64,000 nt of DNA, from contig OX637797.1 in the NCBI GenBank assembly GCA_951802425.1, positions 496,001 to 560,000 of the forward strand. The letters run 5' to 3'. Below the pieces are notes generated by a model. The model was not told the origin of the DNA. It ran no database searches and saw only the letters and a list, made by a program, of their open reading frames with translations. The position numbers and the translations under genes are program-made. This DNA is from Clavaria fumosa (lineage: Eukaryota; Basidiomycota; Agaricomycetes; Agaricales; Clavariaceae). Below, piece after piece: positions 11,184-23,885 of this stretch (the first letter of the stretch is position 1; each line of letters starts with the position of its first letter).

Positions 11184-14100
11184 ATGTCAGGCCTGAAGAC
11201 CTTCCGCTCCCGTGTCAACACGGTGATGCGCCGCCCCTCTTCCGCCTTCTCTCTCCCCCGCTCGTCGACCCCACCCGTCAAGTCCGACGCCGCCTCCGAT
11301 ACAGCGTCCATTAACCAGCCGTCTCAAGCCCAGCCCTCGTCGCCCAAGCTCCAGGCCTCACAGGCGCGGGACTCGTCGCCATCGCTGCGGTCGAAAACAT
11401 CAGGCGAGCTCAGGCCGCTGGATACCGCTTCAGAGGCGCTCCCTCCGCCGCCCAGGCTCTTGCAAGCCGTCATGGCGCCGAGCCCCATCGCGGAGTCCCC
11501 CGCGCGCGAGGCTGCCGCTGTAGAGGCAGATGCTAACCAGTCACGGCCTCAGCATAGCGAGGGCAGGCCGCTCGGTTTTGTCGACAGCATCGAGGACTCG
11601 ATCGCCCTCGAAGGCTTGCCGTCTAATTCCGTCGAACCCGACGCCATTGGAGGTTCAGAGACTGAACAACCCGTGCAGTTCGTTGCAGAGCCAGAGGAGG
11701 TGGAAGCTCTTCCATCGGAGGGCGGAGTCCAACCAGTTCAGGATCAGCAAATGATGGCTCATGATGCACACCTAGGGAACCCGTGGGTGCCTTATGCGCT
11801 TCTACTTCCACAGGCGGCGGTGGAGGATTCATATGTCGACGTGGGCGCGGTCACATCCCCGCCAAAAGACGACAATATCCAAGCGGCGGACGCCGCTCCA
11901 GAGCTTCCCGCTGGCACCGTCGCCGAAGAGGCGGAATCGCGCAGCCTGAAATCAAAGTTGTCGAAACTGAGCTCGACTGGAAATATCGCCGCGCCCTCGC
12001 CGCGCTCGCATTATGTCCCGCATGCGCCGCCCAAGCTCTCCGCTCGCCCGAGCAAAACGTCTATGTACGGCTCTCTTTGGGACGGCAATGACAAGACTGA
12101 GTACGAGCGCCTCGCCGAGTCCGCCCCCGTGCCGGCTTTCCCGTCGAATTCAAGGGCCCCACAGTGGGGATTCAACGACGATTTGCAGTATGTTGTGTAT
12201 ATTCTTGAGGCATTCTGTTGCTCTCCTCCTCAACTGCGTTTCTGCGTCATCTTAGGATACCGTCTGTGGACCCCTTCGCTGATCATGCTGCAGAGGACAG
12301 CGGTCGTGACGCAGTCATGCCCAGGTGCGCTATGTTCGTCCGGTTAACTTCTCTGGTAGTTCTGACTCGCAACAGCCAAGAAACCCCTTCGCATCGCGGT
12401 TCTTATGTCAGAATGCCCTTGCCACAAATACACGACGTCATTCCTTCAAGGTGCGTAGAAATTAACGTGGATCAGCCCGTTGGGCGCACATCATCGTTGA
12501 TTCTATTCTTTTCAGACCCGCGAGGAACTCCTTTTCTGCTTACAGCCTGGGAAACGGCAGTAACCAACCTGTCGAGCGTGAAACTAAGTAAATTACCCTT
12601 ATGTGTGCATTATCTGCTTTCAGTCTGAATTTCATCTTGTCAGCGAGACCCGACCGCTGCTCGCGAGGCCCTCGAGCCCGCAGCCTTACATCCGCCCATC
12701 AACCTCGACCTCTCTACTCTCTCCCCACCCCTCGACGTCGCAGGTGTCCACAGCCTTGCTGCGTTCCTTTGGCTGGCTCGAGTACGTGCTGCCGGACGGG
12801 ACGTCGTACTACGTGCACCCGACGCAGCGCGTCACGACGGACATCAACTTGAGGAGCCAGAAGTGCCTCAAATTAGTCGCAGATCACCTCGAGGGCGGTT
12901 CTGGGACGGAGCGGGGCAAGAGCGCAGGGAAGGGCTGGGAGGTGTGGCTCAAGGACGTCGCTACCACTGGCGCGGCGAGACGTGGCAAACTTAGGCTCAT
13001 TCGCATGTGGGTCGACCACCAGAAGAGGACCGTCGTATTCGAGACGCCTGCGACCAGGAGCGAGATGGAAGAAGACCGTGCGTTGCCTTCCTTCCCGCTG
13101 AGCCCTATTATCGATGCTGTTTACAGGTCTGGATCATGAGTATCGCTATTGGTCTTTTATGGAGGCACATCCAGCACATACGGCTCTCCCGGCGAACGCG
13201 AGGGCAGAGGCGATGGACGCTTTAACTTGGTCATACACTGGTGAAAATCTTACACAACCCTCTTTCTGCTCGTTCAATAGCTAAGTTTCGCTTCAGATCG
13301 GCTGTTACCATCCCAGCGGCAACTACCCCCGCCTTTCGCGCAAGAGGAGTGTCAGGAGCTGACGTCGCTTCTTCGGTCGTTCGATGGGGGTACGTTTGTG
13401 ATGAATGAGTATCAATTCACCTTCCGTCACTAACAATCCTTTCTCCCATTAGTTGTTAGTGTGGAATCATCTGACAATGCGCTACAGTCTATCATGCATA
13501 CTCGCATCGTTTCGCGAATTCTTCTTCGAGTCTGTGCGTGAAATACTTTGGGCGTCTCTAGACGGATCGTACTAAACCCTCTCCGATCACACTAGCTCGT
13601 TGGCGGCAAGCCCGCTTCCGCCCAGAGAGACCGCTTCCTCGCGACGTCGTCGACATCCGCGGGTTCCAGCGTCGCGTCCCATTTGTGCGCGTCGTGCTGG
13701 ACTTTGTTATCTCGTGCCTCTGCCTTGGTATCCCGTATATTTTCATGTCCCGCATCCAGCACCAGAGAGTAGACGAGGAAAGCGGGCTGCGCAGTGCGGG
13801 ACCAATTCTTGTCCTTGGGGCGTCGGCATGTTTGATTGTGAGTCTGACATTAGTATACACTACAGAGATAATCCCGACTTTCTGACGTACTCTTCCCTCT
13901 TTCCCCTCGAAACGAACGAAACGACTTAGGCCGCCGTCGTTCTGAGCGCCTCTGTCACGCTTGTGTCCTTGCCCGGTGTGGACAGCCTGGGCCGCGTCGC
14001 GGGGCTCGTCGCCATTTTATGCGCGACGGGCACTATGGTCACGTTTGTCATCGCGCTATTGCGGTACAAGCTCGACATGCAAGAGGGGCTGGTGCTGGGA

Positions 14101-14303
14101 GCCGGCGCAGAGGGCCTCACTCTGCTCACAGTGCGTCTCTTTTCTCTCTGGATCAACGTGTCTGGACGGGTCTCACGAAACTTCTTCTGGGGAAACAGAG
14201 ACGCGCCGTGCTGTTATCCCTTCCATTTGTGTTCCTTGCGTACGCGCTTGGTGCACTCGTCACAGGCGTCGTGTTATACACCGGACGGTTATGGGCACGC
14301 TAG
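11184..14303 (+). CDS. WW-domain protein with C-terminal transmembrane helices
   Basis: This large multi-exon gene starts at ATG 11,184. The first exon (about 335 residues) is low-complexity Ser/Pro-rich and probably disordered. Several small exons follow (12,249-12,640) before one encoding GWLEYVLPDGTSYYVHP, which has the two-tryptophan-like core of a WW domain (W...YYVHP). After it come YRYWSFMEAHP and a conserved region, DIRGFQRRVPFVRVVLDF. The C-terminal exons (13,660-14,303) encode about five hydrophobic helices, e.g. DFVISCLCLGIPYIFM, LVAILCATGTMVTFVIALL and LPFVFLAYALGALVTGVVLY. This architecture is common and uncharacterised in Agaricomycetes. It is likely a polytopic membrane protein with a cytosolic WW adaptor. 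Exact intron positions between 12,190 and 13,680 are approximate. Confidence 0.7.
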
Positions 14304-14516
14304 GCGCCACAGCTGGGCTTGTTTCCTCGCCTCTAGTGTTGCACTTCAGAATTCTTTCCATGTGAAGCGTAGAAAATGTTATTATTTTTGACGGTAATAT
14401 TGTACTTCATCAGATGTGAGTCCGTGGTCATACACGTAATGTCTATTCCTTAAAAAATGTCCCTTGAATGAGGAAGATGTCATATCGGCTAAATGGCGCA
14501 CCGCTCAATCGAATGG

Positions 14517-15297
14517 CTAGTCGATGACACCCAAGTGGTCTTCTTTTATAGTGCCGATTGCAAACTAGAGGAAGGATGGTAGGAGCAGGGTTGAAAAGGC
14601 AGAAATGATGCCGTACAATTTCCGTCGCGTCGACGCGCGTGCCAACAATCTTTAATCGAACACGAGTGTTCTTTTCAATAATCTACAGAATTTTCAGGCG
14701 AGAGTATTATATTCCATGATTGACAGTTCGATACCTGTTCCTCCGAAGCAAACGAAGGCGGATTTGAATTGGAGTCAAATTTCATGTCCGGGTGGATGAG
14801 CTTCCGCGAAAAATTAGGTGGGGATAATTCTATGCCCGGCATGGAGAGCGTACTTGGTGAGAGACGAAGACGGTCAAGGGCCCCACATCGGCAAAAAAGC
14901 CCATCTGGAGAATAAGAGTAGGCCGGGTGTACAGCGTCATAGACACGGAGAGAGGGCTCACTTTGTTGACGTTATTCACAACCCCATCCACCACCTCGCC
15001 TTTGAAGGGCTTGAAGACAATAGCGCGATATCGTGCAATGAACTCCGCCTGACCAGTGCCCTCGACGACCATGCCTTTACCAATATCTAGAATAGTCACG
15101 ACAGCGATGATATAGCCGAATTGGCCTGAGCAGGTGCCTTCAACGTCCAAATACAGTTTTGACTCCAAGAATTGAAGCATGCGTGGTCCAAAGTATGACG
15201 GATGAAGGAGAATTGTGTGCGTGAGTTCTTTCTAGATAAACAAAGCCTGTTTGAGTGGGCCAGAACAGCGACGAGTAAGACGTACGATGAAGAACAT
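14517..15297 (-). CDS. rpb7: RNA polymerase II subunit RPB7, intact copy
   Basis: RPB7 forms the stalk of RNA polymerase II with RPB4 and contacts the nascent RNA. Exon 1 is MFFI (ATG 15,295-15,297, donor gtacgt), and the protein continues [18 protein letters not shown]. The tip-domain signatures are clear: [31 protein letters not shown] and [11 protein letters not shown], then the OB-fold strand [11 protein letters not shown]. The last exon ends [13 protein letters not shown] with TAG at 14,517-14,519. Six exons give about 175 residues, the usual family length. It diverges from the ABC transporter across a 196-bp spacer. This is the only complete RPB7 copy in the window. Confidence 0.93.
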
Positions 15298-15493
15298 TTG
15301 CGACGCGTCGACGAGGCGACCGCACAGAAGTAAGGCTGTGCTGATCTTGATCGAACCTTCGTTTGGACACACCCCTTACAGTATACCAGTAACTGGTTCT
15401 ACACGTCTTGTCACGCGTCTCAAGATGGGTTTGGTGGCGCGAGCCTAAGCTCTGGGGTAAAGAAATGCACCGTTCCTCGGGGGTCGCCAAACC
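15298..15493. promoter_or_regulatory. Shared divergent promoter of RPB7 and ABC transporter
   Basis: Only 196 bp separate the divergent ATGs of RPB7 (-) and the transporter (+), so the spacer must serve both genes. The right arm keeps the same arrangement at 57,958-58,172, with several indels. No defined factor site is claimed. Confidence 0.5.
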
Positions 15494-18400
15494 ATGGATC
15501 CAGACCTCTGTTTGCGTGCTGGTATCTGGTATTTTTCAGACCCTTGTGTCCGAGCACTTTGGGGTGCCATTGCTCCTGTTGCTTTGTTCGCCCTCATAGC
15601 CCTTCGCCACGTACCGTTACCCAAGGGCGTCGTTGCCAACATTTGGATCTCCATCAAATCTCCATTTCAGACATTTATCACCCTTGAAGAGGCTGAAGCC
15701 CTTGACGGCCCAGAAGAAGAATTGACGCACTATTCGGCGGACGCTGGTGAACACGGCCATGCACCTGCCCCTCTGTGGCGCGCCGTCTTGCTCAGCTGGA
15801 TCGCGCTCATCGAGGCCCTTGTCTGGTTATCTATCGGCACATACCGTCTCATCACAGACTCAAGAGTATTGTGGTATGCCCTGTCTCCCGTAGCCGTCGC
15901 TGGAACTTGGCTCTACGCATTTGCTCGTCCCGTTTTCCATCCAACTCTTACGCAGCCGTATGACCTCTTCGCGCTTTTCTTATGCCAAATGGGAAGCGCA
16001 GTCTTGCTTCTGGGTGGTGTGCTGTACGATCGGGCAGTCTTGGTAGAAACCCCGCTCGATTCGCTCACAATGGTCGGGCTGTGTGCCAACCTCTCTGCTG
16101 TCACGGTTCTGCTTGTTGTCGTTCTTCGGATGCCGTTAGACACACCAAGCAAACGGATTTGTCAGGAGGACATCGTATGTATTTTTCTCAGTGTGGACCT
16201 GACCTGCGGTTCGTTATTGATGTGTGCGTCGAAGGGGCGAACATTGTCACCAGAGGACTACACATCTCTATGGAGATGGATTACATTTTCGTGGATCCGA
16301 CCCATACTTATACTCGTACGGTCTTTACATGACTCCCATCGTGCTTCTCCAAGAATTCTGTCTGGCTGCAGGGTTCATCAACGACTCTCAGAGAGGATGA
16401 TGTGTGGATGATGAGCCCAACAATTAAGTCTCGGCCCATATTTATCAAGTTCCGAAACACGCTGGATGCCCTTCAGAACGTCGACTCCTTCCGGTCGGAA
16501 AATCGTACAGATTGTTGCGGACACTTCTTGGCACTAACTCTCGAGACCTGCTGTAGGATCACCGCCACTTATATCGACCTTCACTCACACCTTCACCTTT
16601 CCAGGATGGATTTCATTCTTACCCTTTTCACTTCGCTCGTGAGATTCTCCTCACCCTTTTACCTCAAGTGCGCACATACTTCACCTTCTATCCTGCATCT
16701 AATATTGATACTGCGATGCAAGACGCATACTAGATGCCATCGAACATCCTTTGCGCGAGTCTTATGCGCAAGCATATATTTACGCCTCCTTGACTTTCTT
16801 TTTCGGTCTACTCGCCGCAGAGTTTGAACTTCAGCATCTCTGGTTTGCACGGCGCGCAATCACTCGCATTCGTTCTGAGCTCATGGCTGCTATATTCGAC
16901 AAATCATTAAAAAGAAAGGATTATTCAGGAATCGTTGATAAGGAAAAGGAGGCAACAGTTAAGGATGCGAGACGTGACAAAACAATATCTGCGTCCGCGT
17001 CGACATCAACTGTCAATCTGAACACCAGCTTACCTAATAGCTCGAAGGGTGAGATTTATATCGTGCGCCTGGATTGCATGTTACAGCTGACGTTCGGACA
17101 GCGATTGACAAGCGAAGCAATGCGAAATCCAATAATCCCAAAGCAGGAGCAGACGTAGGCAAGATCGTGAATCTGATGTCTATAGATGCCAATAAAGTGC
17201 GCACCGACGACTCTTCTTCGGTCTAGCACTGATCTTGCTCTAGGTAGCGAATATTGTTGCATGGACTTATAATGCATATGGCGGTGAGCACGCTCTACTT
17301 CTGTGCTGCTCTTCTCATTGAAGTCACATCTTCAGCTCCGCTCGAGATTGCCGTCGGTGGTGTTTTCCTTTATCAGTGGGTCTCTCTCTTTATATGGTGC
17401 CGTCTGGATTGGGACGGCGAATGAAACACTCTTTCTTTGTCTAGACTACTTGGATGGTCCGCCTTTGCGGGCGGCGTGATTCCGTTGGCAGGTATATCCC
17501 TGTGTCTCGCACCTCGGACTTGACATCAATATTTAATATTTGAACACGTTAGCCTGGCCACTGAACAGATGGTTCTCGAGACAGAGAATTACAATCCACA
17601 AGGGTCTCTCCACTGCGAGGGACGAGCGAATGGCTGTACTCAACGAGTTCATTGGCTCTGTAGGGTTTTCCCCCTATCGGACATGTACCTCGCATGAGCT
17701 TTATCTTCTAGATCAAATTTATTAAATTTTTTGCATGGGATGACCGCTGGATCGCACGAACTCTTGATGCCAGAGACGGCGAGTTAAAGTGGCTGGCTAA
17801 AGGTGCGTCTTTCTCGCTTCAGATTGCTATTTTCAAGGGTGACAAAGCACTATTTGCCCGACCACGCAGCCCGCATGAATTCGATCTTGTTCGACATATT
17901 ATGGATGTCCGTCCCAGTGTTGGTTTTGCTCCTATCGTTCTTTGCATTTGTGGTGCAAGGCAACGAATTGACTATCCCGATTGCATTCACTGTATGTCAT
18001 TTACCTTTCCGCTCCACCGTGACGTGTCCTGATGAGTGAGGTTAGGCAATCGCTTTATTCGGAATGATCCAGTACGTGCTATTTACTTTTGACCTTCCCA
18101 ATTTCTGAGGCTCAGCGTGACGCAGGCGCCCTCTGAACGTTGTTCCTATGTTTTTTGTCGACCTTTTACAGGTCCTCTCACTTCTCATATTCTATAAGGG
18201 AATTGCTGATCTCGCCAGTAGGCCAAAGTGGCTCTTGACCGTATCGCGACATACTTGGAAGAAGACGAAGTTTCTGAGCAAGTATCCACCCTCAAGAAGG
18301 GCGGACTACGTCCGTTAGAGTCACCGAATGAGGTCGGTCTCGGGATTCGGTCTGGCTCCTTCAGATGGAACGAAGTACCAGAAGATGATTCAAAAGTGAT

Positions 18401-21400
18401 CGCCACTTCCAATGTCGACACGACAGCCACAGAGGTATCAACATCCTGTACCGATGACGCTGCGCCCCGATTTGAACTGAAGGATATCAATGTGATGTTT
18501 CCTGAAGGCCGGTTAACGGTGGTAACGGGGCCCACCGCCAGCGGCAAAACAGCACTCCTGGTCAGTGATAGTCCCTGGTCCTCGTTATTATAACTGAGAG
18601 TGTATAGATGGCTCTCCTTGGCGAATTAACAGCTCTTCCTGGAACCTGCCTCATCATGTCTAAAGAGACCAGCCGTATCGATTCTCATGGCCACATGCAT
18701 GCTATCTCATATGCAGCACAATTACCTTGGCTCAGATTTCAAAGCATAAAGGACAATATACTCTTCGGCCAGCCTTTCGATGAGGCTAGATACTTGGAAG
18801 TTGTCAACTGTTGCGCCTGGAACCCGGACTTGCAGGCTTTAGAAGATGGAGATGCAACTGAGATAGGCGCGCGGTGAGTGCATGGTTTTGTTCCTCTTGA
18901 TTCACCATCCTAACCCGTCTTGGAAGGGGAATTACCTTGTCTGGTGGACAGAAAGCGAGGTGCTGGACCTCCTCTGCGTCAGTAATATCATAATTAACAT
19001 CTGTATGCAGGGTGGCACTCGCACGCGCCGTTTATGCTCGCACGAAATACGTACTCTTAGACGACCCATTGAGCGCAGTGGTAAGTTGTCCCGTTGTGCT
19101 CCGTGCATTCGGTTATCCATGCAAGTGACCTTAGGATAGCCATACGAGCCGCTTCCTGCTTGAGCGGCTCTTATGCGGCCCGTTGCTAAAGAATCGCACA
19201 GTGGTATGACTGGCTGGCACCCTCGTTTCAATCTCACCTGTCTCTCACGTGCATTAAAAGATCCTCATTACCCACCATGTCGAGCTTGTCTTACCCTCGG
19301 CTTACTATCTGATCCGCATGCTTGATGGTCGAATTGATATGCAGGGAACCGTGGCAGATCTGCGCGATCAGGGCCTGCTTGAAGCTATGCGGCAAGATGC
19401 CTCTTTACAGGCGAAAGAGGATGCTATAGCAAATCAGCCCGCCGTCGAGCCCGGATTGGATAGCCTTGAACCACCAACAGAGGGCCGAAAACCTAGGAAG
19501 CTAGTAGAGGTGAGTTTCCTTTGTACATGATTGTGATTTGTACCCTCGCCCTCACAGTTCGCATTAGGACGAACACAGAGAAGTAGGCGCGATAAAATGG
19601 TCCATCTACAAGGCGTACCTTAAGGCATCGTGAGTTCCTACTTCTTCGCCACATCCCACCCTCTGATCCTCCATAAGCTCATATTGGACATGGATCTGCT
19701 TGCTACTTCTCCTCATTTTACTTGAAGTGAGCCCCATCATTCTTTTCCTTCGTATCTACTGCAATGATGACTACCTAGCTCCTCGGGTTAGGGGAGAAAT
19801 TGTGGATCAAGGTGGAGACTCCTGTTTCCGTTCTGCCTGCCGCTTGAGCTTATGTATCGCAGGTGTGGGGTGAAGCCTACGGCCATGCCGGATCCCTCCA
19901 TCCGATTGGGGTCTTGGACTTCAAATCATTCGCTTCGGCCGCAGACCAGACCCTCGTTAATGCCTTCCCAAAACTTCAATCTCTTCATCTCGACGACCTT
20001 CTTGGCCAGATCTCGTCTGCGATAAGCTGGGAATGGCCCAGCGCACAAGAGCATCCATTCTTTTACATTAACATTTTTTCAGTCGTGTCGATGTCCCAGG
20101 TCATGTTCCAGACAGCGATATCCGCGGTGCAGTTTACCGGAGGTCTCAAAGCATCTAAAACTCTATTCAAGAAGCTTCTCGTCACGGTTGTACGCGCCAC
20201 CATGCGCTGGCATGACACCACTCCACAAGGTTAGCTATCTGGAGCCTTTATTTGATGCGAGAAGAGTCTCATCATCGCGTTTGCAGGTCGGATGTTAAAT
20301 CGTTTTGGCAAGGTATGATTATCTATGTTCACATGGCCTGTGTTTACGGGCAGCGAATAGGACGTGGAGAAAATAGATTCGTCTTTGGCAGGCGCCCTTG
20401 AGACAGTAAATGGATCCCTTGTGTTCTTTTTAACGAGCACGCTCACTGTGGCGTACGAGTTCAAAGCATTTCGCCCTTGATCCTGACTGATTCACTTTTA
20501 ACTGCGTAGGTATTTCCTCCCTGGATTTATTTTGCCCTGCACGATTCTAGGATATACCGGTATATACTTTCGGCTTTCCGTTGAATATCTCAACACTGCA
20601 CGTGATCTTCGACGCATGGAATCCAATACACGTTCTCCTATTTTTAGTGGCTTTGGTGAAATATTGGAAGGAATCGTGACAGTCCGGGCCTTTTCCGCCG
20701 AGAAGCGATTCCTGGATGATCTTCACCGCAACATTGACACGACGACCAAGGTGTGTTTTCATTGCGCTGCAATCTATATCAGTTGTCTGAGAATTGCTTT
20801 CGGAGATGTGGTACACGTATTGGATGACGAACAGATGGCTGCTATTCAATTTTCAGTGCATTGGTTCTCTCGCAACCCTTTTGACGACTCTTTTCACACT
20901 CTCTGGATTGGTGTCCTCCGGGGTTGTACGTGGATTTCTTTGTTCACACTTATTGTAGTTGCCTCAACATGTATTGAAGGCCGGAATTTGCATCACGTCT
21001 GCTATAACCTTTACCTCTTCAATATATTGGGTGTGTCGGTATGTGCTGCAGTTCTTTCCTCCGTTGCTCTGTTCATGACAGCGGTTCCTGCTGATAGATT
21101 TCGGACTGGTTTGGAGCTTGATCTCAAGTCTGTTCATGAAACTACCCTCTCTGCGTCTGATAATCTGATTAATACCTAGTTCTGTTGAACGAGTTGTGGA
21201 ATATACGAACCTTCCTCAAGAGCCGTATGCAAGCGTCCAATCCAGCCCGCTTCCTGCATATTGGCCGTCCTCATCAAACAAGGACTACCTGGTGCAAGTG
21301 GAGGGACTCGTGGTTAAATATGCGCCTGAGTTGCCAGAAATACTCCACGGTATCTCCTTCAATCTGAAAGCAAAAGAGCGTGTTGGTCTGCTTGGCCGAA

Positions 21401-22527
21401 CTGGTACGTTTCTGCTCAGAGTTCTACGCCGTTGCTGAGACATACCTGCAGGGAGTGGGAAATCAACGCTCGCTATGAGTTTTTTGCGTTTCGTGAGATG
21501 AATGTCCCTTGCCAGTTTGTTTGGCCTGACTGGCATCAGGTTGAGCCTACAAGTGGTAAGATCATTATCGATGGTTTGGACATCACGACTATAGGACTTC
21601 AGGACTTGAGGTCACGCTTAGTGAGTCGGTGCGATCAATGCCTGTCAGACCTGAGTTGACCGTAAAAATGTGAATGTAAGGTCTTTATCCCGCAAGTAAG
21701 TCAACATCCAAAAATTGTCGCGACAAGAATTGATATTATTTGAAGGACGCGACGTTATTCTCGGGATCTTTGCGTGAAAACCTAGATCCGTTTGGTACGA
21801 GGATGCTGCTCCAGTTAATATGTTTCTGACCCAAGACTGTAGAGGAGTTCGAAGACCACGATTGCCTGGATGTCCTACGCCGAGTCCACTTGCTGAGCCA
21901 AAGCGCGTACGAAGCGCAACGCCTCTCGCACGAGCCTTCCAGTGCATCCTCTGTACAAGGTGTAGAGCGGGATGACACCGCTTCGTCCACGATGACCTCT
22001 GCGACTAACGGAGATACCAACGGCCTCATCACTCTGGACACCATAGTATCGGCTGCCAGTACAAACTTCTCTCAAGGGCAAAGGCAACTGATAGCCTTAG
22101 CGAGAGCGCTTCTTCGCCGCGGGTCAATCATCATCTTGGACGAGGCGACCAGTAGCATAGATTTTGACACGGATGCGAAGATTCAAGCTACGATCCGGGA
22201 AGAGTTTAGCGACGCGTTACTTATAACCAGTGCGTGGCAACCCTTCCTCTTTCTTCCTTCTCTGCTAATCGTTGTGTACAGTTGCTCATAGACTTCATTC
22301 TGTGATTGATTATGATCGCCTTATTATCCTAGATAAAGGAGAGGTGATTGGCCATTCCTCATGCTTTGGGTTATTACTGAGACTATCCTCAGCTAGTGGA
22401 ATTTGACACCCCTTTCAACCTGATTCAGAAGGAAGGAGGCATTTTCCGGTCGATGTGTCTCAGCAGTGGGAGATTTGCAGAGCTCGAAGCCATTACCAAG
22501 TCGAAGTCGGAAAAAGCGCACTCCTGA
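15494..22527 (+). pseudogene. ABCC/MRP-type ABC transporter, left copy, frameshifted
   Basis: This is a full-size ABC exporter of the MRP subfamily (TMD0-TMD1-NBD1-TMD2-NBD2) on about 20 small exons. The N-terminal exon (15,494-16,172) holds hydrophobic TMD0 helices. NBD1 has Walker [10 protein letters not shown] (about 18,530), signature LSGGQKAR (18,935) and Walker [12 protein letters not shown] (19,055). NBD2 has Walker [12 protein letters not shown] split by an intron (21,400-21,470), signature [16 protein letters not shown] (22,070) and Walker [13 protein letters not shown] (22,130). Compared with the right-arm copy, a 10-bp sequence (ctccttctcg) is missing after about 16,483. Normal splicing of the next intron then creates TGA at the junction, while retaining that intron would keep the frame open. 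Several residues also leave the family consensus, such as LWRWITF for LWSWITF and WFARR for WFGRR. Probably inactive unless the intron is retained. Confidence 0.72.
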
Positions 22528-22934
22528 TAGTCGTTGCTGTACATAGCTTGTTTGATAGAGAACTACAGGCACATGGTCTCTGCGAGCTCGATTGAATGTG
22601 CACCGTTGAATTACACCTTTGGCCCGTCATCTCATACAGTACTTGCGAAACGATGAAGACGTAGAGTCACATGATCGTGTTTTCGGATTCGACTTACCAC
22701 CACCAAGCGGCTAAACTACCCATGCACGGAAGCATCTGCTGCAACCTACTCTTGCCAATTCCAAACGGCGTAGAGCTAAGCGCACTCGCTCCTCAATTCT
22801 TACATCATCAATATATGCATCAACGGTCAGATCTCTACCCGCCGCCGACGCCGAGCCCGACGTCTTCTTAGCTATCTACACCCCGCGCGAACCACCCTTC
22901 CCTCCACCCCATCATCCCTCGCTTCTGTGAGACC
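22528..22934. other. Intergenic between ABC transporter and thioesterase
   Basis: I see no gene. It should hold the transporter terminator and the thioesterase promoter, with CT-rich sequence just before 22,935. Near-identical stretches recur at 50,506-50,916 and 63,281-63,694. Confidence 0.6.
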
Positions 22935-23821
22935 ATGTCAGCAACAGCAGCAGTAGAATCAGACCCGCTGCGTTCCATGCGCGGGTTCCCACCCGCGCGA
23001 TGGCACGACGCGGAGCTCATCGCGGGGAACGTCCCGCCCGCACAGCGCCAACTCAGCGTGAGCGTGTTCGAGAACTACTTCTGCACAGAGGGGACGCACG
23101 GGTGCGAGCTCAGCCGGCGGCTGCGCTGGCTGTCGCTCGACATCTGGCCCCCGCAGACCCGCGACGGCGACGGCGACGGCGTGGCGTGGCGCGGGGAAGC
23201 GGTCGCGGAGATCGAGGTCACACCCGGTGAGCTTCTAGCGCTTCTAGCGCGCGGCTTGTCTTTTCCCGCTGGGCCTCGGACTGACGCGTCGCCGCCTCTC
23301 GCTGGTCTGTCGCGCCCAGACATGTGCGACGTGCAAGGGAGACTCGCGACGCCGTGTGCGATCCACTTGATGGACATGTAGGGGTGACGTGCGCCGCCGA
23401 CTCTGAGCGGGGACTTAACGTTGCCCACCGATAGGTGGTCCGTGAACGCGATCGGCCAGCTCGGTATCTCGATCAACGTCGACGCGTCGGGCGTCTCGCA
23501 GTCGCTCAACACGCTGTTCCACCGGCCTGCTTATATGTGCGTGATTGGACCATCGTTCCTCGACCCAAGCGGGCGCTGAGTGGGGGCTGGGCATGCCGCA
23601 TGCACACACCTCTGTAGGGGACAGACAATCCGCCTCGTTGGGAAACCGCTGGCTGTGGATGCAATGCTTGGGGCGGGCACATGCGAGGCATGTCATCTCT
23701 GAACTTGCGGGCGAGTTGCTTATGTGGTAGCTTTCAGATCTACGAAAAGGAGTCGGGCGAGCTTATCGCGTCGTGCGCGCACACGATTGTGAACCCGGCG
23801 CGGGCGAGGGGAAAGCTATGA
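22935..23821 (+). CDS. Hotdog-fold acyl-CoA thioesterase-like protein, left copy
   Basis: Five exons encode about 200 residues: MSATAAVESDPLRSM to EIEVTP, then CDVQGRLATPCAIHLMDM, WSVNAIGQLGISINVD, GQTIRLVGKPLAVDAM and a last exon IYEKESGELIASCAHTIVNPA ending at TGA 23,819-23,821. The order of a central helix, the GVSQSLNTLFHRPA strand and the final KESGELIASCAHT strand matches PaaI/ACOT13-like hotdog thioesterases. The usual HGG active-site triplet is replaced (RLATPCAIH), so the catalytic set is atypical. The fourth donor is gcatgt here (23,688), where both other copies have gtatgt. If that GC donor is poorly used, this copy will mis-splice. Confidence 0.65.
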
Positions 23822-23885
23822 TTGAGCTGGGCTTAATGTCTTTGCGAAAGCAGGAGGACTTCTAGATATCCTATAGCTTGACTTA

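Larger units (their letters stand above)
14615..23885. repeat. Left arm of a ~9.3 kb inverted duplication
   Basis: The segment is near-identical to the reverse complement of 49,557-58,855. The left border lies in the final RPB7 intron (acaatttcc at 14,615-14,623 is the last shared sequence). The right border is at 23,885, where shared ctatagcttgactta gives way to AT-rich DNA. Arms are 9,271 and 9,299 bp and carry the same three genes in the same internal order. Differences are scattered substitutions and small indels: a 10-bp loss near 16,483, a 6-bp in-frame gain near 20,557, and a GT to GC donor change at 23,688. Confidence 0.93.

Noticed and set aside
11623..12255. Several overlapping frames inside the WW-protein first exons
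   Set aside because: High GC content keeps all frames open; only the frame continuing into the WW and membrane exons is supported.
23000..23230. Arg-rich 76-codon frame inside each thioesterase copy
   Set aside because: It is the +2 shadow of the first thioesterase exon and is conserved only because the DNA copies are nearly identical.
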